A stretch of DNA of 64,000 bases, taken from Clarireedia homoeocarpa. Taxonomy: Eukaryota; Ascomycota; Leotiomycetes; Helotiales; Rutstroemiaceae. The stretch lies in contig LNKV01000003.1 of NCBI GenBank assembly GCA_001465935.1, forward strand, positions 1,494,363-1,558,362, in the 5' to 3' direction. The notes under the pieces are model-generated. The model saw nothing but the letters and a program-made list of their open reading frames with translations, was not told the origin of the DNA and did not search any database. The position numbers were made by a program, and so were the translations under genes. Positions 23,061 through 35,223 of the stretch are shown piece by piece. Position 1 is the first letter of the stretch; each line of letters begins with the position of its first letter.

Positions 23061-23444
23061 CTAAGGTCCCGGTGCTGCATGTTTTAGCCAGCACCACTTT
23101 GACTTCGGTGTGTAATTGTAGTGAAGTTGCTCCTGTAGCTGGAATCTTCTAAAGTCCAAGCAAAATTTCCTTTGCTCCTCAAACCCTCCAAAACGTGCTT
23201 TCAACTCTTGCTCAAGTAATGCCCTAAAAGCACAGTCATTGGTTCCCTGTAGGTCGCAGCGAACCAACTCCCACCATTCCGGATAGAAGCCCGAATGGTC
23301 CCAGTCAGTAATGCCAGCAACATGACCGTCTTGTACCATAATATTGGCAGGGTCGAGGTCACCATGTGTGAGCACAAATTTGTCTTCAAGTTTCACAGGA
23401 TACTTGTACTTGGCCTTGATGTCTTCCATCCATCTATCTAACAT
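23061..23444 (-). pseudogene. Truncated aminoglycoside-phosphotransferase-like kinase
   Basis: A 127-residue frame carries the C-lobe core of the APH/choline-kinase-like fold: 'LTHGDLDPANIMV' (the Brenner H-G-D-x-x-x-x-N catalytic loop) and 'GITDWDHSGFYPEWWE' (the metal-binding aspartate). The whole N-lobe with the ATP-binding lysine is missing, and an in-frame TGA lies just upstream of the first ATG. Fungal relatives of this family are usually 250-300 residues. It is most likely a remnant; an undetected upstream exon is less likely because about 380 bases separate it from the acyl-CoA-binding-protein gene and hold none. Confidence 0.7.
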
Positions 23445-23828
23445 TCGAGTCAAGAAAAGGTGGAGTCAAGAGAGGTGATATCCGACGTATATCCAGACCC
23501 AGACACATGCAAGTGGGATTTGCCGATTTGCCCCTTGTGACGTGTTTTTAGCGCTCATAAGCGCCACCCACAACCCGGTCCCCTCGACCCCGCCATCGAC
23601 TTCCAAGATTCTCTCTTCCTCCTTCAACCTCTCAACGAGTCGAATTTATCTACCGTACAATCTGTAAGTCTGCTGTACATCTACTGTTACTTTTCTAATA
23701 TTTTGAGAGAGTATGTCAAATACAAAATAACTAATCAAAGACATCTTTCCCCAGCATCGCAGAAATTGCACCGTGAAAACCCCACCACAAACCACCACAT
23801 AAATCAAACCGAACCATATCTATACAAA
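23445..23828 (+). promoter_or_regulatory. Promoter and leader of the acyl-CoA-binding protein gene, with a probable leader intron
   Basis: A CT-rich stretch (23575-23640) precedes a GTAAGT donor at 23664, a CTAATC branch-like site, and a CCCCAG acceptor ending at 23754. This looks like an intron in the 5' untranslated region, a common feature of highly expressed fungal genes. Inferred from splice motifs only. Confidence 0.5.
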
Positions 23829-24328
23829 ATGGCGGACGCTTTTCAGACCGCTGTGGATGATTCAAAGAAGCTCACTGCGAAGCCAAGTGATAATGATTTG
23901 CTCGAGCTTTACGGTGAGTATGCCTCCTGTAGCGAATTAAGACTATATGGGAATCCCGCAGAACCATGGACACAATACTGATTTCTCTACTATACACAGC
24001 GCTCTACAAGGTCGCAAATGGCGAGAACATTGCAGAATCTGAGCAGCCAGGCATGTTTGACCTGAAGGTATGTTTCTAGTCCCTCTCCTAAACTGCTCCA
24101 ATAATTAAAGCGGGATGGGAAGGTATAATTGCAAAACCTTGGAGCGAAGCTGATATCGATATTAAAAAATAGGGCAAAGCAAAGAGAAAGGCATGGCAAG
24201 CAAAGGTCGATGAGGGCCTCACAGCCGATCAAGCAAAGGCGAAATATGTTGAGAAGGTCGAGGCGTTGAAGAAGTCTCTAGGCTATGATGCCAACAAAGC
24301 ACCCGAGGCGGTTGGCACTGGAAACTAA
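23829..24328 (+). CDS. ACB1: Acyl-CoA-binding protein
   Basis: Three exons (23829-23913, 24000-24067, 24173-24328) encode 102 residues. The sequence follows the four-helix ACBP fold: 'FQTAVDDSKKLTAKPSDNDL' then 'LELYALYKVANG', 'PGMFDLKGKAKRKAW' and 'KYVEKVEALKKSLGY'. The conserved ligand-binding Tyr and Lys in L-Y-x-L-Y-K and in K-G-K-A-K are present. It is a soluble cytosolic carrier that holds long-chain acyl-CoA for lipid synthesis. Length is normal, with a short C-terminal extension after the last helix. Confidence 0.95.
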
Positions 24329-24570
24329 GGATATTGTGCGCTTGATGTGGTAGATGATTCGTTTGTGACAGAACTGGCGAAGAGGCATTTTTGAGACCAC
24401 GGCATGAAATAAGAATAGTGATATAGTTTGTCTGACTGGGCATAGATAGCTGGTGCGAGGAATTTATACTATCATATACTATATTATACTCTTTCCTATT
24501 ATTTGTGATATTTTCGTTGTTCGAGAGTAAAATTCTAGCTATTCGATTTTCTCAAAGCTATATCTATATC

Positions 24571-26299
24571 TTATTGTTCCCATGTCTGACCCATCCAGTC
24601 TGGCTCAGTGTAGGAAGACGACGCACACCATGGCACATCGATCTCTGCATACGACACGATCGGTAGATCATAAGGCATTCGTGCGCCAACCAACACCTTC
24701 AAGTCTCCTCTCTCCACATCACCAGAGCCTGGGTTATCAGTTTTGAAAGTAGGAACCATCTTAGCATGATCCCCAAACAGTTCCGGCCAAACCAATACTC
24801 CAATCTCGTAACTGCATACCCTCACTTCCCCGGCAGCATTAGTCGCTTCTCCCCAAGCTTGTTTGGACAAATTTGCTGATGTCACAAGCATCCAGTCGAT
24901 ATCAGTATGAGAGGAGTCACCGAATCGCACATATGTTTTAATGTGTGGTGCTGCCCGTTTGCGACCTGCGTCTGATATTGCAGACCCCATGGTCTCAGCA
25001 GCGTGTTGTCCTCCGTCACCTGCCCAATGGCACAACATCGGTTTAAGATATGCGAGTTGTTTGCCTTGCGTGGGGGTGATGATCTTAGTATGGATTGCGC
25101 TTCCTGATTGATACCCATTTAAGCTTCTGCGAATTTCGTCTGCGGTTGGGAAAATGATTTTGAAGTTTGGTGTTGGAGTCGGCGTATCCTTGGATTTGCT
25201 CAAGGCTTGAAAAAACGTGTTTTTGAGCCACTTGTCTGTTGCACCTAGAGAAGCGATTGATGATATTTGAATTACAATCTCAGCTTTGCTTTTGCTAGTG
25301 GGGACGGATTTCAATGTGTTTGATAGTCCCAGCCAACCCCATTTTGTCTTCCCATCTGCGTCGACATCATGTTTTCCTGGAACACTGCCGATCAGAGCTC
25401 CACGGATCTCTGAGAAGTCATATTTAGTTAGATGCTCTATCAATGGTTTGCATATAACCCGCTTAGTATCATATGCTTTGAGATAATTGAGCAAGTCAGT
25501 CTTGAACCTTGAGCCAGAACCGATCTTTGTGGATTCGGGTATACTCGTCTTTGATGGATCGATAAGTGGCAAAAGAGGTGATTTCCAGACAGCTTGGGTC
25601 ATGTTCGTCCAGTCGAAGGGAATCATGTTGGCGGTGTGAATGATGATCTGTGCTGTCGAATCATGGCGTAAGAGAATCATCATCTTTCTAGTTTAGCCGT
25701 ATTGCTTCCAGAAGATCATACGGATGTTACATTTACCTTGGTGTGGTGAGTGCCAAACATTTCTGGCATGTAAGCTGTGAGAAGGTTGACATTGGGGTAT
25801 TTCGAAGCTTGCTCCTGCACAGTGTGTGAGTTCATTTCCTACTACAAACTCTGTGCTCAAAGCCACCTGAATGAAAGAGCCGATAAGACTCTAAAGGTCC
25901 GCCTACCTTTAGATTCAACCGTGACTGGTCCTCATGCTTCCAGAATCCATGGATAACGTTGACTTTAACGATATCTCTCACGTCTTCATCAAAGGCATTC
26001 ATCAAGAAGTCGATATTATGAAGATAGTTGAACTCCCAGCATTCTGAAATGAGAGGGTCTCCCAAGATATCTTTGAGTGAGATCGTATCCGCATTCGAGG
26101 ATGGAGGTAGATCTTTAATAGAAGTCAAATGAAAAGGTGAATTTATAATCATCGGCTGTAGTTCTCTTCCTCTTTTGATAGGGGGCGGCGAGATAGGTCT
26201 TTTCAATCCTCTGAGTGATTCTTTGTCATCGGTATCATCATCCTCATGAAGTCGACGTCGCTTGGGCGGGTGCTCATTGGTACTGCGATCCATAGTCAT
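24571..26299 (-). CDS. TDP1: Tyrosyl-DNA phosphodiesterase 1
   Basis: Three exons (26299-25907, 25814-25737, 25683-24571) give 527 residues. A basic, proline-rich N-terminus (about 1-50) leads into two phospholipase-D-like halves. The first HKD motif is 'HHTKMMILLRHD' (H155, K157). The second is 'PHIKTYVRF' (about H405, K407), followed by 'LVTSANLSKQAWG', which carries the conserved Asn. Tdp1 is nuclear and removes topoisomerase-1 peptides and other adducts from DNA 3' ends. All catalytic residues are present. The 78-base middle exon supplies the first HxK. The gene lies 242 bases from the acyl-CoA-binding protein gene, in convergent orientation. Confidence 0.94.
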
Positions 26300-26819
26300 C
26301 TATGATTGGTCGGCTCAGAAGCTCTGTTGTGCATTAAAGAAAATGCTCTGCTTTTGGGATAGTTTAACTGCTTCAAGTGTATGGCTGCCTATCATGTCTT
26401 CAATATCCTCTCATGTTTGAGAACACAAAAGATTCACTCATTGAGCGAAGAAGGGACGGAGGATAGTCAATCAGCAATCAGGTCACGGGCAAATGTTCCT
26501 AAAAAAGAAATGGTCGGGATCCTTAGTGTTAGCGAACAACGCTAGTGGCTGCAACGGTGTTCTATCAATTTGTATGGTAAAATGATGAGAGCGAGGCCTT
26601 ATCCCCCTTCACAATCTACACTCTTTACTTCCACCCACATACGCAGATCCTCTCGCGGCGCTTTCAATTTATCTTAGAGGTTAATGACTATGCGATTTTT
26701 CCGACGATTGATCTAGTACTCAAAAGGACTGTTCGCTTCGTTTCTTCGTCGGCACTCTCGCCGCGGCCCGCAATAATATTTCCACTTCCCAGGGTGCAGG
26801 TTGCCCCTAAATCTTCAAT
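26300..26819. promoter_or_regulatory. Divergent promoter TDP1 / membrane PDI
   Basis: The 520 bases between two divergent start codons contain pyrimidine-rich leader sequence on the right and no coding sequence. No specific motif could be assigned. Confidence 0.55.
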
Positions 26820-29266
26820 ATGCGTTTCCTTTCGTTATCAATATTATCTACGGTGTTCGCATCCGCAGTGCTAGCACAAACAGGAGAGCAATCATTGAAT
26901 GCTGGCTCACCAGATTTGCCGGAGGAAGTTTCCACGGAAGCAGCGTCAGACGAGCCCGTCTCGACAGTGTTTAATGGGATTGAAGTGCCTCCACTTCCAG
27001 ACATTAATGGAACCCTTTTTGATGCGACAGTGGCAGATGGATATTGGTTTGTTAAACATCATTCGTAAGCCTCTAGGACCCCCGTTTCAGCAAGGAAGCG
27101 TTGTTTGCTAATAATACTTCGAGACCTTACTGCCCGCACTGCATACACATCGCGCCAACATGGCAAACACTGTACGAATTCTACTACACCTCCAAGCCGG
27201 TTCAAGACTCCGCGCCTACTTCTACATCCGCCAACTCTTTTACCGCTTATTACAACTACCACTTTGGTTCTCTCGATTGTATCGCTTTTGGCACTGCTTG
27301 CACAGAACACGGCGTCACTTCATTCCCAACGTTCATCTTGTACAAGGATGGCAAAAAGGTAGACCAATTTGTTGGTGCTAAGGACATGAAAGCTCTGAGC
27401 AAATTCGTTGAGAATACTCTTGAGACCATTCGACCCGGGTCTAGACCAATCAATGGACCTTCTTTGCCAGAAGAGCGCGCAACGAGCAGCCCTGATTACA
27501 AAGCTGCGCCTCCGGCGGATAAAAACTCTGAGAAACCAGCCGAGAAAGCATCCGAGAAGAGCACTGAAAAGCCGGCAGAAAAGCCAGCCGAAAAGCCAGC
27601 CGAAAAGCCAGCCGAAAAGCCAGCAGAAAAGCCAGCAGAAAAATTCTCCGAGTCAACAACTGAAAAGCCCCTTGAGAAGGCAGCAGACACCGCAAAAGAT
27701 GCTGCACCTGCCAAAGATGCGGCTGTTGCAAAGGCCGGCGTCGACAACAAGCCCACGACTACAAAATCTATCCTTAAAGCTACGCCGGCGCAAAAGAAGC
27801 CCTCAAAACCAAGTTCAATCGCTAACCCCGCTGGAACATCGGTTCCGCTGACTGCGGAGAGTTTTCAAAACCTAGTTACCATGTCGCAGGATCCTTGGTT
27901 CATCAAATTCTACGCTCCATGGTGCCACCATTGCCAAGCGATGGCTCCTAACTGGGCTCAGCTGGCAAAGGAGATGAAGGGCAAACTCAACATTGGTGAA
28001 GTTAATTGCGATGCGGAATCTAGACTGTGTAAGGACGTACATCTGCGAGCTTACCCAACCATTCTGTTCTTCCGGGGCGGAGAGCGTGTAGAATATGAGG
28101 GACTAAGAGGCTTAGGCGACTTTGTTTCCTTTGCCAACAAGGCTATGGATGTTGGTGGGGGAGTCAAGGACGTTGATGCTGCCGATTTTAAGGAATTAGA
28201 GGAGAAGGAAGACGTCATTTTCGTCTACTTCTATGATCATGCTACCACTAGCGAGGACTTTGTAGCTCTGGAGAGGTTGACTTTGAGCTTGATTGGGCAC
28301 GCTAAACTTGTGAAGACGAACAGTGCAGCTCTCGAAGACCGCTTTAAAATCACTACATGGCCTCGTCTTTTGGTATCTCGAGACGGAAGACCGACTTACT
28401 ACACTGCTTTGGCGCCACAAGACATGCGTGACTTTAGAAAGGTTCTTCACTGGATGCAATCTGTATGGCTGCCAATTGTGCCTGAACTGACTGCCTCGAA
28501 CTCGAAGGAAATCATGGACGGGAAGCTTGTTGTGCTAGCAATCCTTACTCGCGACCGTGAATCCGAGTTCGCCATGGCTAAGAAGGAGATAAAGAGTGCA
28601 GCATTAGAATGGATGGACAAACAAATCATCAACTTCCAACGCGAAAGACAGGAGCTTCGCGATGCGAAACAATTGAGATTGGAGGAAGCTGAGGACCGTA
28701 ACGATCAGAGAGCTCTTCGCGCGGCCAAGAGTATTCGCATTAATATGGACAAGTCAGACCAAAAGGAAGTTGGATTCGCTTGGGTGGATGGTGTTTTCTG
28801 GGAGCGATGGATCAGATCTACGTATGGTATTGACGTCAAGACCGACGGCGAGAAAGTCATCATCAACGACGAAGATGTGCGTATCTCACCTTCCCCCCTC
28901 TTTTTAGAGCCATAACTAATTTGAAATCTCCAACTTTAGAACCGCAGATACTGGGACACAACGATCACCGGAAATTACATCATCCCCTCGCGTACTTCAA
29001 TCCTCGAGACTCTCCATAAAGTCGTCCAGAACCCACCAAAAATCAAGCCGAAATCTACAATAGGCAATTTTGAGAAGTTCTTCTTCAATATTAGGAGTAC
29101 AGTTTCCAGCCATCCTTTCTTGTCGATCGGCGTGCTTGCGGGGATTATATTGGGAGTAACGATCTGGGGGCGAGGAAGAGTTCGGAGTTCGAGAGCAGGG
29201 TTCTTCAGGGTGGATGAGAAGGATGGGTTGTTGGGGGGTGTTAATGCTGGAGGGAAGGTGGATTAG
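26820..29266 (+). CDS. Membrane-anchored protein disulfide isomerase (Eps1-like)
   Basis: Three exons (26820-27064, 27124-28876, 28940-29266) give 774 residues. A signal peptide (1-19, 'FLSLSILSTVFASAVLA') is followed by a thioredoxin domain with active site C85-P-H-C88. A Pro/Ala/Glu/Lys linker (about 205-310) with tandem P-A-E-K units comes next, then a second thioredoxin domain with C349-H-H-C352. Further Trx-like sequence follows, then one transmembrane helix (about 725-744) and a short cytosolic tail. This matches fungal Eps1-type ER membrane PDIs, which act in disulfide exchange and quality control of membrane proteins. The first intron falls within the codon just before the first CxxC. 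The expanded linker repeat is the odd feature. Confidence 0.88.
27566..27642 (+). repeat. 12-bp coding repeat in the PDI linker
   Basis: Six tandem copies of GAAAAGCCAGCC or close variants encode repeated Glu-Lys-Pro-Ala. The unit keeps frame, so copy number can change without breaking the protein. Confidence 0.9.
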
Positions 29267-29643
29267 AGGACTCATGATGACAAGGGAACTGAAAATCGGA
29301 CTGGGATATGGTGAGGGCGTAAATGGGATAGGTTCGAGAATGTTGTGGGGGTTGATTGATTGATTGATTCATGGATGGATAGGCAGAATGGATGGATGGA
29401 CAGGGTGGAAATGATATGTATTATAAGGGTTGGGACACCTTTTCATTACCACCTTCCTGTTCTTTTTCTCTTTGCAGAGTAAATCTTCATTAGATATGCG
29501 GTTCAATTTCTGCTTTCTCTTTCATTTGTCTCTTGCCAACACCATTTATGTCTATGTATAACACTCCGCCGTCTCTGCTATGCATCATGATATGTAACTT
29601 TTCTTATCCTAGATCACATCAAACTAGTCATTCACTCATCTGT
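29267..29643. other. Intergenic between convergent genes
   Basis: 3' flanks of the PDI (+) and EED (-) genes. Contains short TGAT and GGAT runs at about 29350-29400. No gene seen. Confidence 0.6.
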
Positions 29644-32216
29644 TTACTCACTATCAGCTTCCTCTTCCCCTTCCGTCTCCACATCCATGTCCAACTCACT
29701 CATCTCCCTCTCCCTCCTCGCCCTCAACCCTAACGCCAAACCAAGGCCACTAACCCCTCTTCCTCTTCCCCTCCCTCGACCTCTCTCCTTTTCCCTCTCC
29801 TTCTCCTCTCCCCCTTCCTCCCACCGCCCCAATACCCCTACGCACCGCATGCTCCCTACCACAACACACCACTCCCCACCACGGCTCCACGCCGTCTGGC
29901 GCCCGAGAAAATTCAGCCCTTTGACTACTTCTTCTTTGTGCGGCAGCAGTCGTTGCAGCGGCCGTCCGAGAAGGTACTTTTTGTCCCAGGTTCGGATGTC
30001 AGATATGGTGGTCGGGTGGGTGGTGAATGGAAAGGGGTATGCCGGGTATGGTTGCGGTTGGGGGTTGTGGGAGAGGGGGAGAGCTGGCTGCGAGAGGTGC
30101 GAAGAGGAATTGCTGGTGGAGGTTGTGGAGGACGCGGAGGGGGATTGATCACGGAGAATGCGTGTTACGGGGTTAGGATTGGAAGCGTCCTTGTGATGAT
30201 CTCGTTTTGAACGGGAGTTGGAGTGGGAGTTGGAGGTGGAGTTGGAAGATGAGCGGGGGATGCGCGCTCGGGTGGTATGTAGGAAAGGGGGACGTTTGGG
30301 TTGAGAGTGTGTATATGGTTGGTTGGGCGATTCGGAGCTGAAGCTTGCGATGGCGGAAGAGGCGGTAGGCGTAGAGGTAAATTCAATTTGAGGTTGCGAT
30401 GGATGTGGGTGGGTTAGCTGGACTGGGAGAGCAGATCGGTAGTCGCTGTATTCTTCTAGGCGAGAGAGGTCCCAGAAATAAATTTTGGAGTAGGAGTTGC
30501 CACAGGCGAGAATAGGGTGGTGCGCTGTAGAGTTAGGGAGACCGGGAAATATTGAGAAGCGCATTGTCAAAATTTCGGTTTCTGGAGCAGAGAATCTGGA
30601 GAATTGGAGTTAGTGAGAGTCGATTTTCAGAACGACTTCATAACGATGATGCCTGGATAGGGAAAGAGCCAGAGATGTTTGATTTACTCGTGTCTAAGAG
30701 CCTTGACATAGGAAACTTACTCGATCAGTCGCATATACGCCTGAGAACTAGTGGTCGGTTTAAAATATGAGAGAGTGGACTGAGAAGGATCATGTGAAGT
30801 TGGGGCTTCATCCGGACGCGGTGGATCATTCGCGGATGAAAATCCCACGATCGCCCATAAAACGATACAGTTCTCATTCGCAGAACGAGAGAATATAAAG
30901 TCTTCGTGGAACATAACACTACTCTCGTTAGCGCTCACAAGGGGAAACAGGAAGAGATATGCCGAGAAAATATGGTACATTACCAGTCTACTGCATCTGT
31001 ATGAACTTCAGATGTGGAGAAGTGGGGATATTGTATGCAAATTGGCTTTTTGGTTCCTGTGTTTTCAGTCGCAAATTCTGGTACCGTCCACTAGATATGT
31101 TATTACCTGTCATCTTCGGTCCCCTTTGGCTGACTTACAAAATTTATAACATGGTCTACGCCTCCTGATAACAAGTATCGTCCATTGTTGTGAAAGGCCT
31201 AAGGTTGGTTAGTACAGACTCAACGCGTTCCGCACGGGGTGATTAAAAGCAGCTTCCGGTGACATACAATTGAAGATATGGTATCTCGGTGACCATCAGA
31301 TAGTATTGCAACACATGGCTGCTCTGCATGAGTAGGGTGTAGGTTCCATATTCGAATTTGACCATCTTCGGAGGCCGAAGCTAAAACATAAGGATTTATT
31401 GGAGAAACCGCCAGGTCATCAATTTCCTGTATCGTTAGCTTGAGGTCTACTTCCTAATTGCATGGAGTGTATACTCCTCCATGTCCCGCCAATGTCTATA
31501 GAAGTCAGTGAATGGTGCTTGTAGAAGGCAATAAGCTCACATACTCTCTGGATCGTTCCCGATTGGACATCGATGATCTTGATCTTAGCATTAGCTCCAG
31601 CTACACAGATGAGAGGTCTTCCCGTCGCTAGATCTTTTGTCCATGCGCAGGCATAATTATCCGTTTCCTCCTGGAATTTGGTGTCAAATACAGGATCGTT
31701 ACACAATCATGGCCACTCACGTCCTCATCGATGATGGTCTTTATGATCTCTGCATTTTTTTGGTCTTTCCCCAATGGTCGACAAATGATTATCTGCGTAT
31801 AGGAGTAAGCTGGCATCCCAGAAATCGCATGCGGCTTGAAGATGCAGGCGGAAGAGCTTCCGGCATACCCCAAAGGTGAACTTACATGCCTGCCGCCTAC
31901 CACAGCATATATAGGATCTACGCGGGGTTTGGAGTAAGGATAAAACTTGACAGCCCAGAATTCGTTTTTATCGTTGGAAAGACGCGTAATTCGATGTTTA
32001 GCTAAGACTATCAGCCCACTTCTGAATCTGGTGTCGGACAAGTCTTACAGCTATTGATGGTCTGTAGAAGGGAATCACCGTTAGACTCCAGTTTTATGTT
32101 CAAGTGCAAGGGGGTTCGTGACGCGCAAATTGTGAATATGGGCTTACTGGGAGTTGGAAGGCGTCTCTGAGGTGCGGAAATTCCCATTCCTGTTTCTCCC
32201 CAAGATTCCAGCTCAT
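29644..32216 (-). CDS. EED: Polycomb repressive complex 2 subunit EED (WD40)
   Basis: Eleven exons join in frame to 630 residues: 32216-32148, 32061-32049, 32001-31886, 31792-31721, 31670-31545, 31495-31475, 31426-31268, 31198-31139, 31090-30984, 30918-30721, 30595-29644. WD-repeat landmarks match EED: 'PYVLASASEDGQIRIWNLHP', 'AFHNNGRYLLSGGVDHVINF', 'VHTDAVDCVMFHEDFIFS' and 'ENCIVLW', then 'ILACGNSYSKIYFWDLSRL'. EED binds H3K27me3 and activates the Ezh2-type methyltransferase, so the organism probably has facultative heterochromatin of the PRC2 type. Two exons are very small (13 and 21 bases). A long Ser/Pro/Asn-rich insert (about residues 350-490) interrupts the last propeller blades before 'GRQTAWSRGGEWCVVVG', and the tail is Arg/Gly/Glu-rich. 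Confidence 0.9.
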
Positions 32217-35200
32217 GATTGCAGTTCGCGTGAAGAATAAAGATTGGCTGAAAATACCTCAGGAAAGTTCAGCGTTCTGAATATGATTCGACAGCCGAGC
32301 CAACAGTGCAAAGCTTGTTAATGTAGAGGGGGAAACTGATATCGATCCCGATCTCGTGATACTTGTCGCAAAGTAGACGGAACAAGTAGGGCGATATTCA
32401 AAGATGACGCTTGCGATCAATTGAATTGCCGGCCGAAAAGTATCCTATCCCGAGTCCGCGTGCACTTTTGGCGAGGCACCAAAATGCCGAACTTCGTCAC
32501 CGAACAGATAGATCCTACAGCCAGCGAGCCGTCAGCTAACAATCACTGCGAACTTTCAATGCATGGAAACACATCGCATTGGCATCTGAACTTATGCATG
32601 GTCGCAGTGCCCCCACACTCCTCGAAAGAAGACGGGAACCACAAGAGAGCAGTTGCCGCTCAGGATTGTCAAGGCAATGCGACAATCCGTTCGCGGGTAT
32701 ACGAAGTAATACTTACCGAATTTTGGGTATGTGTATGTGTGTTCGTGAGGAAAAAGCATGTCCAATGCACTGACCATCGGTTGATATGCGGTGTAATGAG
32801 TGGCAATGGAGCACAATGGTTGATGATTCGGAATATGAAGAAAAAGATACTTCATACCGGTGGATATTATTGGTACTCAACAAACCTCACCCTGCATGAT
32901 CTTCATGCATTTTGCAGATGCTTTTGGCGTTTCTCCTATTTTTTGTGTTTTGCTTTTTTCGTTGCAGCAATGCAGGGAATGCGATGGCAAACAGCGTCTG
33001 AGTTTGAGCAGCTAAAAAAGCCGAAGAGCGCAGAGCGTTGAACACACAGCGCCCAACACATACGAAAGCCTAGAGTTCAAGTGGCATTTCCCTGCCGATT
33101 CGGGTATCAGGCGAGGTACAATACATTCACAAGTATGTTCTAAGTGGACTCAGTGGCTCGTCAGTTTTCGGGCTATGGCGTAGGCATTGCAATGGGCTTG
33201 AGGCAAGAAGTACAACAAATCTACCCAATCATATTCTTTTCTTCCATCCGTTTCACAGCAGCCGCAATATCAAGGCGTTGGCGCACAAGTTCCACGATTA
33301 CTGGAGTATCAAATGCCAGAGCCCAGCTCACGGCTTGGTGGCGAGCCACGGATAGTGGACAGTAGGGATGCTATCAAGAAATGAATGCATCATGTCAGTT
33401 CAGGGCCATGTCATGCTTTAAGAGCATACGCTCGCACACATTTGTCACATTTAGGGACGTGCATACACGCCCACTCTCCAGCCCAGTCCAGCCCAGAAAA
33501 GCATTTGCATTCTAACCAAGTCGCAGACAAAGGCAAGAGGGAGAAAAGCAAGGCCAAGTTACTGCACCGCGCAACCGAAAACGTCCGCTGCACACGGTTG
33601 CCCACATCCTCGTCATGTCCTCGTCGTTGCTTTTATATTTTGCGTGTTACAGTGCGGGACGGATGTTACCCGAGTTCAAGGAATCCCTTCGACTAATCGT
33701 TACTTGGGATTTTCTCTGCAGAGCGTCGAGAACTAATGCATGTTTTGGAAGCAGGGACAGGAAGAGACATGGCATTCGGATAGGAGTCAGCCAAGGGTTA
33801 GATGACAACTATCTTGGAGCGTTCGGTACGTACTGCTGGTAGTAACCCCAAAACATTGTACTCTTGTCTCCCAATTACCCAACCTGGACATGCCGTCGGA
33901 AGTATTTGCATTGAGTGGCACTTTGTACATTTATGTCTCGCACAGAAGTAACCAGTTATCCATACTTCGTACCATTTTTCAGTGGCTCTCGGCGGCATGT
34001 GGGATATTTCCCCGTACAGTACTAGGTTAATCAGACAGCCACCCTATTTTCCTCCCCAGGATAGTTTTTACGGGCAGACAAGCGGCGCTGCAGTAATTGA
34101 GGTGGGCTCCAACCAAAGACGTTGAAGCTTACAGGGCCTCTTGTCTAATCCTTAACCTCCTTCAATTTTGGTAAGAAGAGTCGAACGAAATACATGCGAA
34201 GTACAAAGACAAGTTACTTTGACACTTGTGCCACTGTTATAAAAAAAAGCAGACAAACCCTTTATGCCAATCTACCCACCGAGGTAAAATGCGTCAACGA
34301 AGGAACCAACTCGTGATTCTATTGGCCGTTGGTGACTGGATAGCGTCCGGCTTGGCATTTTCCCTTGGTGAATCGTTTTCCTTGTACATTTGACAGAAGT
34401 ATCTCCGTATATATTCATAGTCGCCGCATCTCCAACCAAAACATCTACGTACGCACAACATTTTCCCTACCACTCGGTATATGCTATTCGAATACAGCAG
34501 AACAAGTTCGACACACTATGAAACAACAATAGGTCAGCTCTATCATAGGATCATCGTACAACGACGAGCACAAAAGTTTACGCATCTTCCTTCTTTCGAG
34601 TCTTGAACAGCAATAGTGGCTTGACACAGCATAAATTTCCGACATCACAGGCGTTTCTCTTGTCGGCACCTTCCCTCCAAGCCGTTCTCCATTCTCTCAC
34701 CCTCCCGAAGGCCCCGCAGCTCAGACATTTCCGGACGATCCCGGGCGAGGGAGCGTGTGCCCGAATAAGCAAGTTCCTTAACTCCACCACATTCACTGGA
34801 AAAAGCCAAAAGCTGGAAGACACAAATCGGATCACAGCAAAGCTGCATTCACTTTAGGCAAAAAGTGACGAAATAAGGGACTTTTGGGGCTTACAGCCTA
34901 GCCGCACAAGCCATAACCCTTCAAGCATTAACCTTGTGCTGGCAGCTTGACATCGGCGATTCCGTTTCATTGCCTTAGCCAAGTATCACGAACACTTCTC
35001 GAGCAAATTTTGACACGTGACCAGCCGTTCGTGTATCCCTGGTCCATGGGTCTATCTATATATATCTCTCTCCGATGCCCCGATTGATGCTTCTCAATTC
35101 CATACATTGAATTTTGAATATCAAATCTCAGTGCGAAAGCTTCCCCCAGGGGCCGATCACAACTCCTTCGTCTACCAAAGAACTGAGCATCTTATTAGAG

Positions 35201-35223
35201 ATACAAACGCCAGATTCTTCGAA
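32217..35223. promoter_or_regulatory. Long divergent spacer EED / PAS protein
   Basis: Three kilobases between divergent genes with no supported coding sequence. The longest open frame (32421-33041) has no splice context or recognisable content. Such long upstream regions often belong to regulated genes; here the PAS gene is the likelier owner. Nothing specific was identified. Confidence 0.45.

Noticed and set aside
27408..27851. Second-frame open frame over the PDI linker
   Set aside because: It is a shadow of the in-frame 12-base repeat; the real frame is the thioredoxin protein.
29687..30210. Open frames antisense to the EED last exon
   Set aside because: They are shadows of the Ser/Pro/Arg-rich EED coding sequence.
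32421..33041. 206-codon open frame upstream of EED
   Set aside because: No domain, no splice signals, odd composition. It is probably chance in a long spacer.
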